NCBI RefSeq assembly: GCF_000967545.1
Contig: NZ_JXXV01000025.1
Span: 1 to 64,000 of the forward strand
Length of the DNA: 64,000 nucleotides
From: Vibrio galatheae
Lineage (GTDB): Bacteria; Pseudomonadota; Gammaproteobacteria; Enterobacterales; Vibrionaceae
Direction: 5' to 3'
The translations under genes were made by a program, and so were the position numbers. Shown piece after piece: positions 20,627 to 30,712 of this stretch; position 1 is the first letter of the stretch, and every line of letters begins with the position of its first letter. The notes below the pieces were generated by a model that was not told the DNA's origin, did not search any database, and saw only the letters and a program-made list of their open reading frames with translations.

Positions 20627-21595
20627 ATGAGCCGTGGTATGGATGTAGCTGTTTATGCTCCAGCATCAATTGGTAATGTGAGTGTCGGTTTTGATGTGTT
20701 GGGGGCGGCAGTGTCCCCAATTGATGGCACCTTGCTGGGTGACCGAGTTTTGGTTAAGTCAGGCAGTGAGCCATTTAGTTTAAAAACCGCTGGGAGTTTT
20801 GTCTCAAAGCTACCAGCCGATCCTAAGGAAAATATTGTCTATGATTGCTGGCGTGCATTCGCCAGAGAGCTCGACAAAAAAAGTGAGCCGCTTTTGCCGC
20901 TTGAGATGACACTAGAGAAAAACATGCCAATCGGCTCGGGTTTAGGTTCTAGTGCATGCTCTATTGTCGCTGCGTTAGATGCTCTAAATCGCTTTCATGG
21001 TCAGCCCCTGAATGAAACAGAACTTCTAGCTCTGATGGGGGAAATGGAAGGGCAAATCTCTGGTGGTATTCACTATGATAACGTCGCGCCTTGCTATTTA
21101 GGTGGAGTGCAATTGATGCTGGAAGAGCTTGGCATTATTAGTCAAGAAGTCCCTTGCTTTGATGATTGGTATTGGGTCATGGCTTATCCGGGCATCAAAG
21201 TCTCTACTGCAGAAGCGAGAGAGATCCTACCATCTCAATATCGTCGCCAGGATATTATTGCCCATGGTCGCCACCTTGCAGGGTTTATTCATGCGTGTCA
21301 TTCTGGACAGCCAGAACTCGCGGCAAAAATGATCAAAGACGTGATTGCTGAACCGTATCGTGAGAAACTGCTGCCAGGGTTTGCCGATGCACGTAAATAT
21401 GCGGCAACGGCTGGTGCGTTAGCTACTGGGATTTCTGGTAGTGGTCCAACACTATTTAGTATTTGTAAAGATAAAGATGTCGCTGAGCGTGTTGCTCGCT
21501 GGCTGGAACAGAACTACGTACAAAATGAAGAAGGATTCGTCCATGTTTGTCACCTCAACAAACAAGGTTCGAACGTAACAGGAAGTGAGCTATGA
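20627..21595 (+). CDS. thrB: Homoserine kinase
   Basis: Phosphorylates homoserine with ATP. Length 322 aa. The chosen ATG at 20627 has AGGAG nine bases upstream and lies 2 nt after the thrA stop; an ATG four codons later (20639) is possible. The protein is of the GHMP kinase family, with [17 protein letters not shown] near the start, the ATP-binding loop [12 protein letters not shown] near residue 100, and the C-terminal [12 protein letters not shown]. It overlaps thrC by 4 nt (ATGA). Confidence 0.97.
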   Translation: MSRGMDVAVYAPASIGNVSVGFDVLGAAVSPIDGTLLGDRVLVKSGSEPFSLKTAGSFVSKLPADPKENIVYDCWRAFARELDKKSEPLLPLEMTLEKNMPIGSGLGSSACSIVAALDALNRFHGQPLNETELLALMGEMEGQISGGIHYDNVAPCYLGGVQLMLEELGIISQEVPCFDDWYWVMAYPGIKVSTAEAREILPSQYRRQDIIAHGRHLAGFIHACHSGQPELAAKMIKDVIAEPYREKLLPGFADARKYAATAGALATGISGSGPTLFSICKDKDVAERVARWLEQNYVQNEEGFVHVCHLNKQGSNVTGSEL

Positions 21596-22875
21596 AGCTG
21601 TACAACATAAAAGAAAATGACGAACAAGTTTCCTTTGGCCAAGCCGTACGCCAAGGGCTAGGCCGCAACCAAGGCCTATTTTTCCCGCAAGAATTGCCTA
21701 AGGTTGATGATATTGATGCGTTACTTGCAGAAGATTTTGTTCCACGTAGTAGCAAAATCTTGTCTGCTTTGATTGGTGATGAGTTGACGAGCGAACAAGT
21801 GAATGCCATGGTCGATGCGGCATTCCAGTTTCCAGCACCAATTAACAAGGTTAAACAGGGGGTCTATGCCCTTGAGCTATTCCACGGCCCAACGCTAGCG
21901 TTCAAAGACTTTGGTGGTCGTTTTATGGCTCAGTCTTTAGCAGCGGTTTCTGACGGTGGTAAAATCACTATCTTGACGGCAACGTCTGGTGATACTGGTG
22001 CTGCGGTTGCGCATGCGTTCTATGGTATGGAAGATATCAATGTCGTTATCTTGTACCCGAAGGGCAAGATCAGCCCGTTGCAAGAGAAGCTGTTCTGCAC
22101 ACTAGGTAAAAACATTCACACTGTGGCGATTGATGGTGACTTCGATGCGTGTCAGGCGCTAGTGAAGCAAGCTTTTGATGATGCGAAGCTGCGTGAAGAG
22201 ATCGGTCTAAACTCAGCAAACTCAATCAATATTTCACGTCTAATGGCGCAAATCTGTTACTACTTTGAGGCAGCGTCTCAGCTAACGAAACAAGAGCGTG
22301 AAAACTTAGTCATTTCAGTACCAAGTGGTAACTTTGGTAACCTAACTGCTGGTCTTTTGGCTAAAGCGCTCGGTCTGCCAATCAAACGCTTTATCGCCGC
22401 GACTAACGCCAACGATACTGTGCCTCGTTACCTAGAAACGGGTAAGTGGGATCCTAAACCGACGGTGGCAACTACATCGAATGCGATGGATGTGAGTCAG
22501 CCGAACAACTGGCCACGTATTGAAGAACTATGCCGCGTGAAAGAGTGGGGATTAGAGACGCTAGGTAAAGGTGCCGTGACTGATGAACAAAGTGCTGCGT
22601 CAGTTAAAGAACTATACGCTCAAGGCTATCTGTGTGAGCCTCATGGCGCGATTGCTTACCGCGTGTTAGATGAGCAATTGCAAGATGGCGAAACAGGCTT
22701 GTTCCTATGTACTGCTCACCCAGCTAAGTTTAAAGAAGTCGTGGATGAAATTTTAGCCACGGATATCGAATTGCCAGCACCGTTAGCTAAGCACGCTGCG
22801 ATGGAGCTTCTATCGGAAGATCTCGCAAATGATTTTGACCAGCTTAAAGAAGTGCTGCGTCGCGTTCAGAAGTAA
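21592..22875 (+). CDS. thrC: Threonine synthase
   Basis: Converts O-phosphohomoserine to threonine using pyridoxal phosphate. Length 427 aa. The cofactor lysine is in [15 protein letters not shown], and the phosphate-binding serine/glycine loop is [28 protein letters not shown] is the family signature. It starts inside the end of thrB, which implies translational coupling, and it is the last gene before a strong bidirectional terminator. Confidence 0.98.
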   Translation: MKLYNIKENDEQVSFGQAVRQGLGRNQGLFFPQELPKVDDIDALLAEDFVPRSSKILSALIGDELTSEQVNAMVDAAFQFPAPINKVKQGVYALELFHGPTLAFKDFGGRFMAQSLAAVSDGGKITILTATSGDTGAAVAHAFYGMEDINVVILYPKGKISPLQEKLFCTLGKNIHTVAIDGDFDACQALVKQAFDDAKLREEIGLNSANSINISRLMAQICYYFEAASQLTKQERENLVISVPSGNFGNLTAGLLAKALGLPIKRFIAATNANDTVPRYLETGKWDPKPTVATTSNAMDVSQPNNWPRIEELCRVKEWGLETLGKGAVTDEQSAASVKELYAQGYLCEPHGAIAYRVLDEQLQDGETGLFLCTAHPAKFKEVVDEILATDIELPAPLAKHAAMELLSEDLANDFDQLKEVLRRVQK

Positions 22876-22889
22876 TTTGTCTGCTATAT

Positions 22890-22927
22890 AAAACAACAAA
22901 GGCCACGTCAGTGGCCTTTGTTGTTTT
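22890..22927. terminator. Bidirectional terminator, thrC / TRIC gene
   Basis: A 17-bp perfect stem (AAAACAACAAAGGCCAC with its complement) closes a GTCA loop between the convergent thrC and TRIC-family genes. Confidence 0.9.
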
Positions 22928-22941
22928 GGTAAGCGTTTCGC

Positions 22942-23562
22942 TTAACGATTTAAGGCAAATGTTGGCAGAAACAGGTGCCAGCGAATCGCCCCTAATCGAA
23001 TCAAAAGTGTCGAGAAAACGCCAGCTAGGAACGCGGTATCACTGTCTTGGCCCATGGCTAATGCGGTGGTATGGCATGCACCACCAATAATACACGCCGT
23101 TGCGTACACTTCACTTCTTAGTACCATTGGTACTTCTCGAGCCAATACATCGCGAATAATACCACCACCGCATCCAGTGATGACGCCCATGATAATTGCG
23201 ACCAAGGCTGAATCTTGATAAGCCATTGTTTTCTCAACACCGATACCGACAAATACCGCAAGGCCAATCGCATCACAGACGGGCAAAATCCACCAAGCAA
23301 GGCGTTTTGGTCGTCTAACGACAATCATGGTGATCAAACAAGTGATGAGGATAGTCCACAGATAGTTGGTATCCGTGATCCAGAAAACGGGTGTTGCGCC
23401 TAAGGCCATATCGCGAATTGTGCCGCCACCGATAGCCGTTACGCTACCAAGCACAGCAACACCGAACGGATCCATTTTTAATCGACCCGCTAATAAAACA
23501 CCTGAAATAGCAAAAATAGCTGTACCGAATAAATCGATAAAATAAAGTAGCATGGAGTCCAT
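22942..23562 (-). CDS. TRIC-family cation channel (UPF0126/YicG-like)
   Basis: Inner-membrane protein of 206 aa with about seven predicted helices. It consists of two repeats with the TRIC/UPF0126 signature: GSVTAIGGGTIRDMALGATPVFW in the first half and GVITGCGGGIIRDVLAREVPMVL in the second. Prokaryotic TRIC homologues form trimeric cation channels; the physiological role of YicG-type proteins is unclear, although glycine uptake has been proposed for relatives. The gene follows btuF on the same strand with a 72-nt gap and may be its own unit. Confidence 0.88.
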   Translation of the reverse strand: MDSMLLYFIDLFGTAIFAISGVLLAGRLKMDPFGVAVLGSVTAIGGGTIRDMALGATPVFWITDTNYLWTILITCLITMIVVRRPKRLAWWILPVCDAIGLAVFVGIGVEKTMAYQDSALVAIIMGVITGCGGGIIRDVLAREVPMVLRSEVYATACIIGGACHTTALAMGQDSDTAFLAGVFSTLLIRLGAIRWHLFLPTFALNR

Positions 23563-23634
23563 GACACTAAAATCTCTTACAAAAATGGGAACAGAAAGTG
23601 AAGCTGGATTGTACGAGATCTCTAGGTTTAAGCG

Positions 23635-24456
23635 TTAGCGTTTTTGCCTAACGGTTTCAAAATAGTCACAAACTTGTTCAATAGCCTTCAATGTCCTTGG
23701 GGTTGGGCGATTGAGCCAATCGGAATTGAGCGTCCAAATAGTGTTGTTTTTCACCGCTTGCAATTGCTCAGACCATTGTGACCAGAGAGCGTCGTTCTCT
23801 ATCGCGTGCTGTGAAGTAAAGATAACTTCGGGATTTTGTAAGATAACTTGTTCTTTGCCAATTTGAGGGTAAGGAGCTGCACTCTGGGCAAAAATGTTGA
23901 CGCCACCGCAAAATGCAAACACCTCGCTCGGCCACTTTCCCTGCGCTACCGTGATGATCGGCTGTTCACTAAGTTGATAAAAGTAGCGAACGGGATCAGC
24001 CGTATTGTATCGATCCTTAAGGGATTGCAAATACTGTCTAAACTGCTCGGCGTTTCTCTTGCCGATTTGCGGTTCACTCGCATATTCACTGAGCCGTTCA
24101 ATATTGGTCGCGATGTCTGCTAATGAGTTGGTTTGCGAGTAATAAATATTGATGCCAAATTGTTTTAGCTTGTCTATTTCACCGTTCGGGTTCCCAGCGG
24201 GCCATGCAATCACCAAATCGGGTTGCAAAGCGATGATGCGTTCGATTTTTATCCCTTGATAATTGGCAACTTTTTCGAGTTTTAGTGCTTGAGGTGGGTA
24301 ATCACTTCGTTCACTGACCGCAACCAACTTGTCACCCAACCCTGCTGCGTAGGCAAGCTCTGTTGCATGTGGCGCAAGGCTAACGACTCGTTCTACTGGT
24401 GCGGCCGCGGCGAAGTTTGCAATGGTGAGGAGAGTGATTAGTAATGTGAAACGCAT
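23635..24456 (-). CDS. btuF: Vitamin B12 ABC transporter substrate-binding protein
   Basis: Periplasmic cobalamin-binding protein that feeds BtuCD. Length 273 aa. It has a signal peptide (about 1-18, ending NFAAAA) and no lipobox. The class III (helical backbone) binding-protein fold is indicated by RVVSLAPHATELAYAAGLGDKLVAVSERSDYPP at the start and LQPDLVIAW. The start codon directly abuts the cbiB stop codon, so the genes are almost certainly co-transcribed as mtnN-cbiB-btuF. btuC and btuD are not in this window. Confidence 0.93.
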   Translation of the reverse strand: MRFTLLITLLTIANFAAAAPVERVVSLAPHATELAYAAGLGDKLVAVSERSDYPPQALKLEKVANYQGIKIERIIALQPDLVIAWPAGNPNGEIDKLKQFGINIYYSQTNSLADIATNIERLSEYASEPQIGKRNAEQFRQYLQSLKDRYNTADPVRYFYQLSEQPIITVAQGKWPSEVFAFCGGVNIFAQSAAPYPQIGKEQVILQNPEVIFTSQHAIENDALWSQWSEQLQAVKNNTIWTLNSDWLNRPTPRTLKAIEQVCDYFETVRQKR

Positions 24457-25410
24457 TTAAATTCCTTGGTAAATCAGCCCCATCAACAAGCTTTGAATAA
24501 CAATCCAAGCGAACATCCGCCACGCTAAGGTTTTTTGTACATGGGCGATATGAATCGCCGAGGGGGCAATGCGACCACCGAGCTTAGCGCGCACAGCTTT
24601 GTGTCCGTCGTAAATTGCCGGGCCACCTAATGAGAGTTCAAGTTTGCCACCGACAGAGATGAGTAACCAAGACGGCCCGGGAAGAGGCCAAGATGTTGCT
24701 TGCTGTTTCATTAACTGTACGGTCGTTTGGGCTCGATGACCAAACAGAATGAAAAGGGCAAATAGTCTTAACGGGATGAAATCTAGCACAGCCACAGCGC
24801 GCACCGCGGGAATACCAAACGGCGAAAATCGCTGTCGGCTGGGTGACCATGCCCTAGCTAGCTCAACACTCATGCGATAAATAAAAGCACCTATGCCGCC
24901 TGCAATCGCATACCAAAATAGTACGCCAACTACATTGCGCCCATAAGACATGATGAGTGTTTCTGTTCCTGCTTTACCTAGCCCCAAGAGTGATAACGGA
25001 GCGGTTGATCTGTTGATGATCGGTTTGAGCAGCATTTTAGCCTGCTCTTTGTCTTCACGCGCTATTGCTGCGATAAATTGAGCGGTGAATTTATCGGTGT
25101 TACGCCAGTCGATGGCAAGCAGCAAAAAGGCTAGCTCAAATAATTCTGGCTGCCAAACCAATGGCTTGAGTGCAACTAGGACGGCCAGCATAGGGAATAG
25201 CATCAACAGCCAAGCCAAAGTGCCCGAAATCATGCTTTGTGAGTAGCTAGTGTTAACGTTAACTTTGTCGGCTAATTGCTCAGCAAACTTATGCCACAAA
25301 ATAGCGGGATGAGCTTCGCGAGGAAAGGGGAGAATAAGATGAAATAACAAAGCGCCCCACAACACGAGGAGCGCACCATTAGAATAAAATGGACTAAATA
25401 AATCTTCCAT
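24457..25410 (-). CDS. cbiB: CbiB/CobD-family cobalamin biosynthesis membrane protein
   Basis: Family member of adenosylcobinamide-phosphate synthase, which attaches the aminopropanol linker to the corrin. Length 317 aa with four or five helices. Recognisable segments are HPAILWHKFAEQLADKVN, a loop with KAGTETLIMSYGRNVVGVLFWYAIAGGIGAFIYR, and LSLGGPAIYDGHKAVRAKLGG. With no other cobalamin synthesis genes nearby, a salvage role with BtuF is likely. The gene sits between mtnN (12-nt gap) and btuF (0-nt gap). Confidence 0.88.
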   Translation of the reverse strand: MEDLFSPFYSNGALLVLWGALLFHLILPFPREAHPAILWHKFAEQLADKVNVNTSYSQSMISGTLAWLLMLFPMLAVLVALKPLVWQPELFELAFLLLAIDWRNTDKFTAQFIAAIAREDKEQAKMLLKPIINRSTAPLSLLGLGKAGTETLIMSYGRNVVGVLFWYAIAGGIGAFIYRMSVELARAWSPSRQRFSPFGIPAVRAVAVLDFIPLRLFALFILFGHRAQTTVQLMKQQATSWPLPGPSWLLISVGGKLELSLGGPAIYDGHKAVRAKLGGRIAPSAIHIAHVQKTLAWRMFAWIVIQSLLMGLIYQGI

Positions 25411-25422
25411 GATTTACCGACA

Positions 25423-26121
25423 TTATGCCTTTAGAATTTCAACCATTTTGAACACCATTTCTGAAGAGCTTTGTGCCGCTAATGGCAAAAATTCTTCAAA
25501 GCTCATTGGTGATTCTTTATCTGCTACGTCAGAGATTGCACGTACAACGACAAATGGTACCTTAAATTGGTGACAAGTCTGCGCGATTGCTGAGGCTTCC
25601 ATTTCAACCGCGATGACAGTAGGGAAGTGCTGGCGAATAAAGGCTTGACGTTCAGCAGTACAGACGAATGCGTCACCAGTACAGATAAGCCCACGCACTG
25701 CGTGCTTGCCTTCCATTTGTGTTAGCGCTTGTTCAGCAACGTCCATGAGTTTCGTATCCGCAAGGAAAGCGGCTGGCTGCTGAGCCATTTGTCCCATCTC
25801 ATAGCCAAATGCAGTCACATCCGCATCATGATGACGAACTTCGCTCGAAATGACCACATCGCCTAAGTTGAGCGTTGAGTCAAAACCACCAGCAGAACCT
25901 GTGTTAATCACAACATCTGGCTGGTATTCATCAAGCAAAATGGTTGTGCCAATGGCCGCCGCTACTTTACCAATACCAGATTGAAGCAGCACAACCTCGA
26001 CACCATTGAGTTGGCCGGCGTAAAAAGTACAGCCTGCTTTTGATACTTCTTTGCAGTTTTCAATAGCTTGTTTAAGAATAGAGACTTCTTGCTCCATTGC
26101 ACCGATGATGCCGATTTTCAT
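25423..26121 (-). CDS. mtnN: 5'-methylthioadenosine/S-adenosylhomocysteine nucleosidase
   Basis: Removes adenine from methylthioadenosine and S-adenosylhomocysteine. It is needed for methionine recycling and yields the precursor of autoinducer-2. Length 232 aa. The catalytic residue E12 lies in [12 protein letters not shown]. The purine-site motif [11 protein letters not shown] and the catalytic Asp in RAISDVAD are present, and NTGSAGGFD is the ribose/phosphate loop. It is first in the likely mtnN-cbiB-btuF operon and is divergent from rpsO. Confidence 0.97.
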   Translation of the reverse strand: MKIGIIGAMEQEVSILKQAIENCKEVSKAGCTFYAGQLNGVEVVLLQSGIGKVAAAIGTTILLDEYQPDVVINTGSAGGFDSTLNLGDVVISSEVRHHDADVTAFGYEMGQMAQQPAAFLADTKLMDVAEQALTQMEGKHAVRGLICTGDAFVCTAERQAFIRQHFPTVIAVEMEASAIAQTCHQFKVPFVVVRAISDVADKESPMSFEEFLPLAAQSSSEMVFKMVEILKA

Positions 26122-26212
26122 AGAGAATCCTGTTTATTCAAATAGGTAGGTTTGGATTGGCTTAAGTGTAACAGAAAAGGCAAAGATAGGAATGCTGCGT
26201 TCAAAATAGCTA

Positions 26213-26241
26213 TTGCTTAACCACTATACATCCCCTATAAT
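26213..26241 (+). promoter_or_regulatory. Predicted sigma-70 promoter of rpsO
   Basis: TTGCTT and TATAAT are exactly 17 nt apart, about 75 nt before the rpsO start. The discriminator just after it is GC-containing (TCGCGC), typical of ribosomal genes under stringent control. Confidence 0.75.
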
Positions 26242-26315
26242 TCGCGCTCCTCGTGTCGGCTGAATCAGAGATTGGCTGGCACAAATATTAACCTACTCTT
26301 ATTTAGGAGAGAATT

Positions 26316-26585
26316 ATGTCTCTGAATGCAGAAACTAAAGCAGCAATCGTTGCAGAATACGCACGTGGCGAAGGCGACACAGGTTCACCAGAAGTACAAG
26401 TAGCTCTACTGACTGCTTCTATCAACCACCTACAAGGTCACTTCAAAGCTCACAAAGGCGATCACCACAGCCGTCGCGGTCTGCTACGCATGGTTTCTAG
26501 CCGTCGTAAGCTTCTAGACTACCTTAAAGGTAAAGATCTAGGTCGCTACCAAGAGCTAATCAAGCGTCTAGGCCTACGTCGCTAA
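26316..26585 (+). CDS. rpsO: 30S ribosomal protein S15
   Basis: Binds 16S rRNA helices and organises the 30S platform. Length 89 aa as usual. Motifs [21 protein letters not shown] (here [10 protein letters not shown]), [20 protein letters not shown] and the C-terminal LGLRR are diagnostic. Codon use is strongly biased, as for highly expressed genes. AGGAGAG precedes the ATG. S15 commonly represses its own translation through a leader pseudoknot, which I did not try to fold. In E. coli rpsO directly follows truB; here truB lies 17 kb away. Confidence 0.98.
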   Translation: MSLNAETKAAIVAEYARGEGDTGSPEVQVALLTASINHLQGHFKAHKGDHHSRRGLLRMVSSRRKLLDYLKGKDLGRYQELIKRLGLRR

Positions 26586-26612
26586 TCAGCGGCTGCATAG
26601 AACAGTTTGTCG

Positions 26613-26638
26613 AAAAAGGGGCTATAAGCCCCTTTTTT
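26613..26638 (+). terminator. Terminator after rpsO
   Basis: AGGGGCT pairs with AGCCCCT around an ATA loop, with A residues before and six T residues after. In E. coli the rpsO terminator allows part of transcription to enter pnp. Confidence 0.85.
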
Positions 26639-26775
26639 GTTGCCCGTTACTTATTTTAATTGCTATAGCTTAGCCAAATCCCGATTAAGCCGTTATACTA
26701 CGCACGGTAAAAAATCCTCAGTGGGATTTTACGTAATCACTCACAGCATTACAGTCAACCACGTCGACCAAAAGG

Positions 26776-26845
26776 TCGCGACTATTCAAAATGAATTTAG
26801 CCATTGTTCTAAAATAATCGTTTAGTTCATTTTCACTAGTCGCGA
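26776..26845 (+). promoter_or_regulatory. pnp leader long hairpin (RNase III-type processing site)
   Basis: A 20-bp stem joins 26776-26795 (TCGCGACTATTCAAAATGAA) to 26826-26845, with two mismatches, and ends 73 nt before pnp. Its position and size match the E. coli pnp leader duplex that RNase III cuts and PNPase degrades for autoregulation. A second smaller hairpin is at about 26708-26732. Otherwise the 333-nt rpsO-pnp gap contains no gene. Confidence 0.75.
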
Positions 26846-26918
26846 TTTGTAATGCCTTGAGTATCATCAATACACTCTAAGCAAATCAAATTGATACGCT
26901 TAGAAACAAGGAATAACA

Positions 26919-29051
26919 ATGTTCGAAAAACCAGTTGTTAAAACGTTCCAGTACGGTAACCACACAGTTACTCTAGAGACTGGCGTTATTGCGCGTCAAG
27001 CTACTGCAGCCGTTATGGTGACTATGGACGATACAGCAGTATTCGTTTCTGTCGTTGGTAAAAAAGAAGCGGTTGAAGGTCAAGACTTTTTCCCTCTAAC
27101 AGTAAACTACCAAGAGCGTACTTACGCTGCTGGTAAAATCCCTGGTGGTTTCTTCAAACGTGAAGGTCGTCCTTCTGAAGGTGAAACGCTAACGGCTCGT
27201 CTAATCGACCGTCCAATCCGTCCACTATTCCCAGATGCATTCAAAAACGAAGTGCAAGTTATCGCAACAGTTGTGTCTGTGAACCCTGACGTTCAACCAG
27301 ATATCCCAACAATGATTGGTACGTCTGCTGCACTTGCTATCTCTGGTATCCCGTTCAACGGTCCTATCGGTGCAGCACGTGTTGGTCACATCGATGGTCA
27401 ACTAGTACTTAACCCAAGCAACACTGAACTAGAAGCATCTAAGCTAGACCTAGTGGTTGCGGGTACTGAATCTGCAGTACTAATGGTTGAATCAGAAGCT
27501 GACAACCTAACTGAAGAAGAAATGCTATCTGCGGTAGTATTTGGTCACGATCAACAGCAAGCTGTTATCAAAGCAATCAACGAATTCAAAGCTGAAGTTG
27601 CGACTCCTGCTTGGGATTGGGTTGCGCCAGAAGAGAACACTGCGCTTGTTACTAAGATCGCAGAACTTGCTGAAGCGAAGCTGGTTGAAGCTTACCAAAT
27701 CACAGAAAAAATGGCTCGTTACGACCGTATCCACGAGATCGCTGGTGAAGTTAACGCGGTGCTACTTGCTGAAGATCCAGAAGCAAACACCAAAGAAATC
27801 CACACTATCTTCCACGATCTAGAGAAGACAGTGGTACGTCGCAGCATCATCGCGGGCAACCCACGTATCGACGGTCGTGAAAAAGACATGGTTCGTGCGC
27901 TAGACGTACGTACAGGTGTTCTTCCACGTACTCACGGTTCTTCACTATTTACTCGTGGTGAAACTCAGGCGCTTGTAACTGCAACTCTTGGTACGCAGCG
28001 TGACGCACAAATCATCGACGAGCTAACGGGTGAGCGTAAAGATCACTTCCTACTACACTACAACTTCCCTCCATACTGTGTAGGTGAAACGGGTTTTGTA
28101 GGTTCTCCTAAGCGTCGTGAAATCGGCCACGGTAAACTAGCTAAGCGTGGTATCGCTGCAGTAATGCCTTCTGTTGATGAGTTCCCATACACAGTACGTG
28201 TTGTTTCGGAAATCACAGAATCTAACGGTTCATCTTCAATGGCTTCTGTATGTGGTACTTCTCTTGCTCTTATGGATGCAGGTGTGCCAATCAAGTCTTC
28301 AGTTGCGGGTATCGCAATGGGTCTAGTTAAAGAAGGCGACGACTTCGTTGTTCTTTCTGACATCCTTGGCGACGAAGACCACCTAGGTGACATGGACTTT
28401 AAAGTAGCGGGTACTAACACTGGTATCACTGCACTGCAAATGGATATCAAAATCGAAGGTATCACTAAAGAAATCATGCAAATTGCTCTTAACCAAGCGC
28501 AAGGTGCACGTAAGCACATCCTATCTGTAATGGATGAAGCGATTTCTGGTGCTCGTGACGATATCTCTGAGTTCGCTCCGCGTATTCACACAATGAAGAT
28601 CAGCGCTGAGAAGATCAAAGACGTTATCGGTAAAGGTGGTGCAGTTATCCGTGCTCTAACGGAAGAGACTGGCACAACTATCGAGATCGAAGACGACGGT
28701 ACAATCAAGATTGCTGCAACGGAAGGTGCTGCTGCGAAAGAAGCAATTCGCCGTATCGAAGAGATCACTGCTGAAGTTGAAGTAGGTCGTATCTACACAG
28801 GTAAAGTAGCACGTCTAGCTGACTTTGGTGCATTCGTAACTATCCTGCCTGGTAAAGATGGTCTAGTACACATCTCGCAAATCGCTGACAAGCGCGTTGA
28901 GAAAGTGTCTGACTACCTAGCAGAAGGTCAAGAAGTTCAAGTTAAAGTACTTGAGATCGACCGTCAGGGCCGTGTACGTCTAAGCATGAAAGAAGCTGTT
29001 GAAAAGACTGAAGAAGCAGCGACTGAAGAGAAGCCTGCAACTGACGCATAA
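26919..29051 (+). CDS. pnp: Polynucleotide phosphorylase
   Basis: Phosphorolytic 3'-5' exoribonuclease and degradosome component. Length 710 aa (E. coli 711). Two RNase PH cores are present; the first contains [20 protein letters not shown] and the second [21 protein letters not shown] with [22 protein letters not shown] domain (about 553-612: [16 protein letters not shown]) and an S1 domain (about 622-690: [26 protein letters not shown]) follow. Codon bias is strong. The leader hairpin suggests RNase III-dependent autoregulation. Confidence 0.98.
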   Translation: MFEKPVVKTFQYGNHTVTLETGVIARQATAAVMVTMDDTAVFVSVVGKKEAVEGQDFFPLTVNYQERTYAAGKIPGGFFKREGRPSEGETLTARLIDRPIRPLFPDAFKNEVQVIATVVSVNPDVQPDIPTMIGTSAALAISGIPFNGPIGAARVGHIDGQLVLNPSNTELEASKLDLVVAGTESAVLMVESEADNLTEEEMLSAVVFGHDQQQAVIKAINEFKAEVATPAWDWVAPEENTALVTKIAELAEAKLVEAYQITEKMARYDRIHEIAGEVNAVLLAEDPEANTKEIHTIFHDLEKTVVRRSIIAGNPRIDGREKDMVRALDVRTGVLPRTHGSSLFTRGETQALVTATLGTQRDAQIIDELTGERKDHFLLHYNFPPYCVGETGFVGSPKRREIGHGKLAKRGIAAVMPSVDEFPYTVRVVSEITESNGSSSMASVCGTSLALMDAGVPIKSSVAGIAMGLVKEGDDFVVLSDILGDEDHLGDMDFKVAGTNTGITALQMDIKIEGITKEIMQIALNQAQGARKHILSVMDEAISGARDDISEFAPRIHTMKISAEKIKDVIGKGGAVIRALTEETGTTIEIEDDGTIKIAATEGAAAKEAIRRIEEITAEVEVGRIYTGKVARLADFGAFVTILPGKDGLVHISQIADKRVEKVSDYLAEGQEVQVKVLEIDRQGRVRLSMKEAVEKTEEAATEEKPATDA

Positions 29052-29111
29052 TGCTATAGCAGCAACTGGGCTTATTCGGTGAAGTAGCCTAGCTTGCTAA
29101 AAGCATGTTAT

Positions 29112-29137
29112 AAAGGGAGCATTACGCTCCCTTTTTT
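29112..29137 (+). terminator. Terminator after pnp
   Basis: AAAGGGAGC pairs with GCTCCCTTT around ATTAC, followed by more T residues. Confidence 0.85.
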
Positions 29138-29185
29138 AATGCGGATTACGCTGGGTGAAAGACCTAGCTACAGGAGTATTTATCT

Positions 29186-30115
29186 GTGAAATGGTTTCAA
29201 ACCGCAACGCTTAGTCTCGCTTTATTGGTTACAGCAGGATGTGTATCAACATCCAACCAGCAAGCTGAGTGGGTTCTGCCGCCAATGGTCGAAGCACTGC
29301 AACCAAGTCTTCAGCAAGAAGTTCAAATCGCTCGTTTGAGCCAATTACTTGCGCGTACCGATCTGCCCAACGAAACACGCGCAAAAATGCTGTATGAAAG
29401 AGGCAATTATTACGACAGTGTCGGCTTACGCAATTTGGCTCGATTGGACTACGAACAGTCTCTTGCCATCTATCCTGCTCAAGCTGATTTGTTCAATTTA
29501 CTTGGTGTTTATTTCACTGAAAAACGCAATTTTGATGCCGCCTATGATGCATTTGACTCAGCGCTTGAGTTAGCACCAAACAACAGTTACGCCGCACGTA
29601 ATAGAGCTATCGCCTTATATTACGGTGGTCGATTTGAACTGGCGCTAGAAGAAATGCAGCGCCACTATCAACAAGATCCCAACGATCCGTTTAGCGCATT
29701 GTGGCTTTACATCATTAAATCCGAATCTGATCCAGACCAAGCTCGTCAAGAACTCGCGCAAAGTTACCACGAGCGTAATGATCAATGGGGTTGGGTCATG
29801 GTGGCCATCACTCTCGGTGAGATCTCTGAGAAACAAGCATTTAAGGCTATCGTTGAAAGTACTCGCGACAAGGTAGTGCTCGCACAGCATTTGACGGAAG
29901 CCTATTTTTATTTGGGTAAACGCTATCAACAGAGTGACTCCGAGCAAGACATAGCGAAGGCGATCTCTTTCTATCGTTTAGCGATTTCGTTTAACGTCTT
30001 TGAGTACGTTGAGCATAGATACGCAATACTGGAACTGACCAACATCTACGAAGATCTTCAAGCTCAAGTCATCGCCAAAGCGAAAGCACAACAAGCTGCG
30101 AATTTAGCACAGTAA
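29186..30115 (+). CDS. nlpI: Lipoprotein NlpI
   Basis: Outer-membrane TPR lipoprotein that acts as adaptor for peptidoglycan hydrolases and the Prc protease. Length 309 aa, starting at GTG with AGGAG ten bases upstream. The signal sequence ends in the lipobox VTAGC with Cys19. Tetratricopeptide repeats cover about residues 60-200 (NETRAKMLYERGNYYDSVGL, ADLFNLLGVYFTEKRNFDAAYDAF, NNSYAARNRAIALYYGGRF). It follows pnp, as in E. coli. In E. coli the next gene is deaD; here a MarR regulator follows. Confidence 0.95.
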   Translation: MKWFQTATLSLALLVTAGCVSTSNQQAEWVLPPMVEALQPSLQQEVQIARLSQLLARTDLPNETRAKMLYERGNYYDSVGLRNLARLDYEQSLAIYPAQADLFNLLGVYFTEKRNFDAAYDAFDSALELAPNNSYAARNRAIALYYGGRFELALEEMQRHYQQDPNDPFSALWLYIIKSESDPDQARQELAQSYHERNDQWGWVMVAITLGEISEKQAFKAIVESTRDKVVLAQHLTEAYFYLGKRYQQSDSEQDIAKAISFYRLAISFNVFEYVEHRYAILELTNIYEDLQAQVIAKAKAQQAANLAQ

Positions 30116-30130
30116 ATTTGACTAAAAGAG

Positions 30131-30157
30131 AAAAAGCGCTGCATTCAGCGCTTTTTT
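30131..30157 (+). terminator. Terminator after nlpI
   Basis: AGCGCTG pairs with CAGCGCT around a CATT loop, with A residues before and a T run after. Confidence 0.85.
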
Positions 30158-30187
30158 ATTGTGTGGAAGATTTGTTTTGCTAATATT

Positions 30188-30203
30188 GTTAGCTTGGCTA
30201 ACT
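30188..30203. promoter_or_regulatory. Palindromic operator upstream of the marR-type gene
   Basis: GTTAGCTTGGCTAACT contains the perfect inverted repeat GTTAGC-TTG-GCTAAC, 13 nt before the regulator's ATG. The identical 16 bp recur at 30684-30699 before the MATE gene. The most likely ligand is the MarR protein encoded between them. Confidence 0.72.
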
Positions 30204-30216
30204 AAGTTTGGGCGTT

Positions 30217-30639
30217 ATGAGTTTAGAACATTGCTTAATAGAACTGGAGCGTTATTGTGCCAAGGCTTGGCGCGTGCATGCGAAAGAAGATCCGCTATCT
30301 ATGTTGAGCTTTAATGAGTTTGATTATCTGAGTGTTGTTCAAGAAAATGCAAACGGCATAAGAATCACCGATTTAGCCGATGAGATGAAAGTCACGAAAC
30401 CTTCAGCGTCTAACATGGTGGTTCGACTAGAAAAAAAAGGGATGGTTAAGCGTTTAACTTGCCCCGAAGATGCCCGTTCAAAACGAGTATATTTGACTGA
30501 GCAAGTAAAGAAAGATCTCTCATTAGAACAAGTGGTTTATGGGCAGATCGCGCAATCAATGGGTCAGAGACTCAATGATCAAGAGGTCTCACAACTAATC
30601 CGATTGTTAGAAAAATCCTTGGGTGCTAAGAAGCGATAA
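30217..30639 (+). CDS. MarR-family transcriptional regulator
   Basis: Winged-helix DNA-binding protein of 140 aa from the ATG at 30217; a TTG three codons earlier is in frame. The MarR core is visible: LSFNEFDYLSVVQENANGIRITDLADEMKVTKPSASNMVVRLEKKGMVKR is the helix-turn-helix, and CPEDARSKRVYLTEQVKKD is the wing with the conserved D-x-R. Identical palindromes flank it before its own start and before the next gene, a MATE exporter. Autorepression and control of the exporter are therefore inferred; the ligand is unknown. Confidence 0.88.
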   Translation: MSLEHCLIELERYCAKAWRVHAKEDPLSMLSFNEFDYLSVVQENANGIRITDLADEMKVTKPSASNMVVRLEKKGMVKRLTCPEDARSKRVYLTEQVKKDLSLEQVVYGQIAQSMGQRLNDQEVSQLIRLLEKSLGAKKR

Positions 30640-30683
30640 CCCTAGGCGAGTGAGATATTAATTAAATTTTTAATCTGTATTTG

Positions 30684-30699
30684 GTTAGCTTGGCTAACT
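30684..30699. promoter_or_regulatory. Second copy of the MarR-type operator, before the MATE gene
   Basis: The same 16 bp as at 30188-30203 (GTTAGCTTGGCTAACT) end 13 nt before the chosen MATE start codon. Repressor bound here would cover the start region or a short leader. Confidence 0.72.
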
Positions 30700-30712
30700 T
30701 ATGGTGAAAGTG

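Noticed and set aside
26637..26825. 62-codon plus-strand frame between rpsO and pnp
   Set aside because: It runs through the pnp leader duplex and has no ribosome site; the region is better explained as a regulatory leader.
28058..28519. 153-codon minus-strand frame inside pnp
   Set aside because: It is the antisense shadow of strongly biased pnp codons; no start signal or homology.
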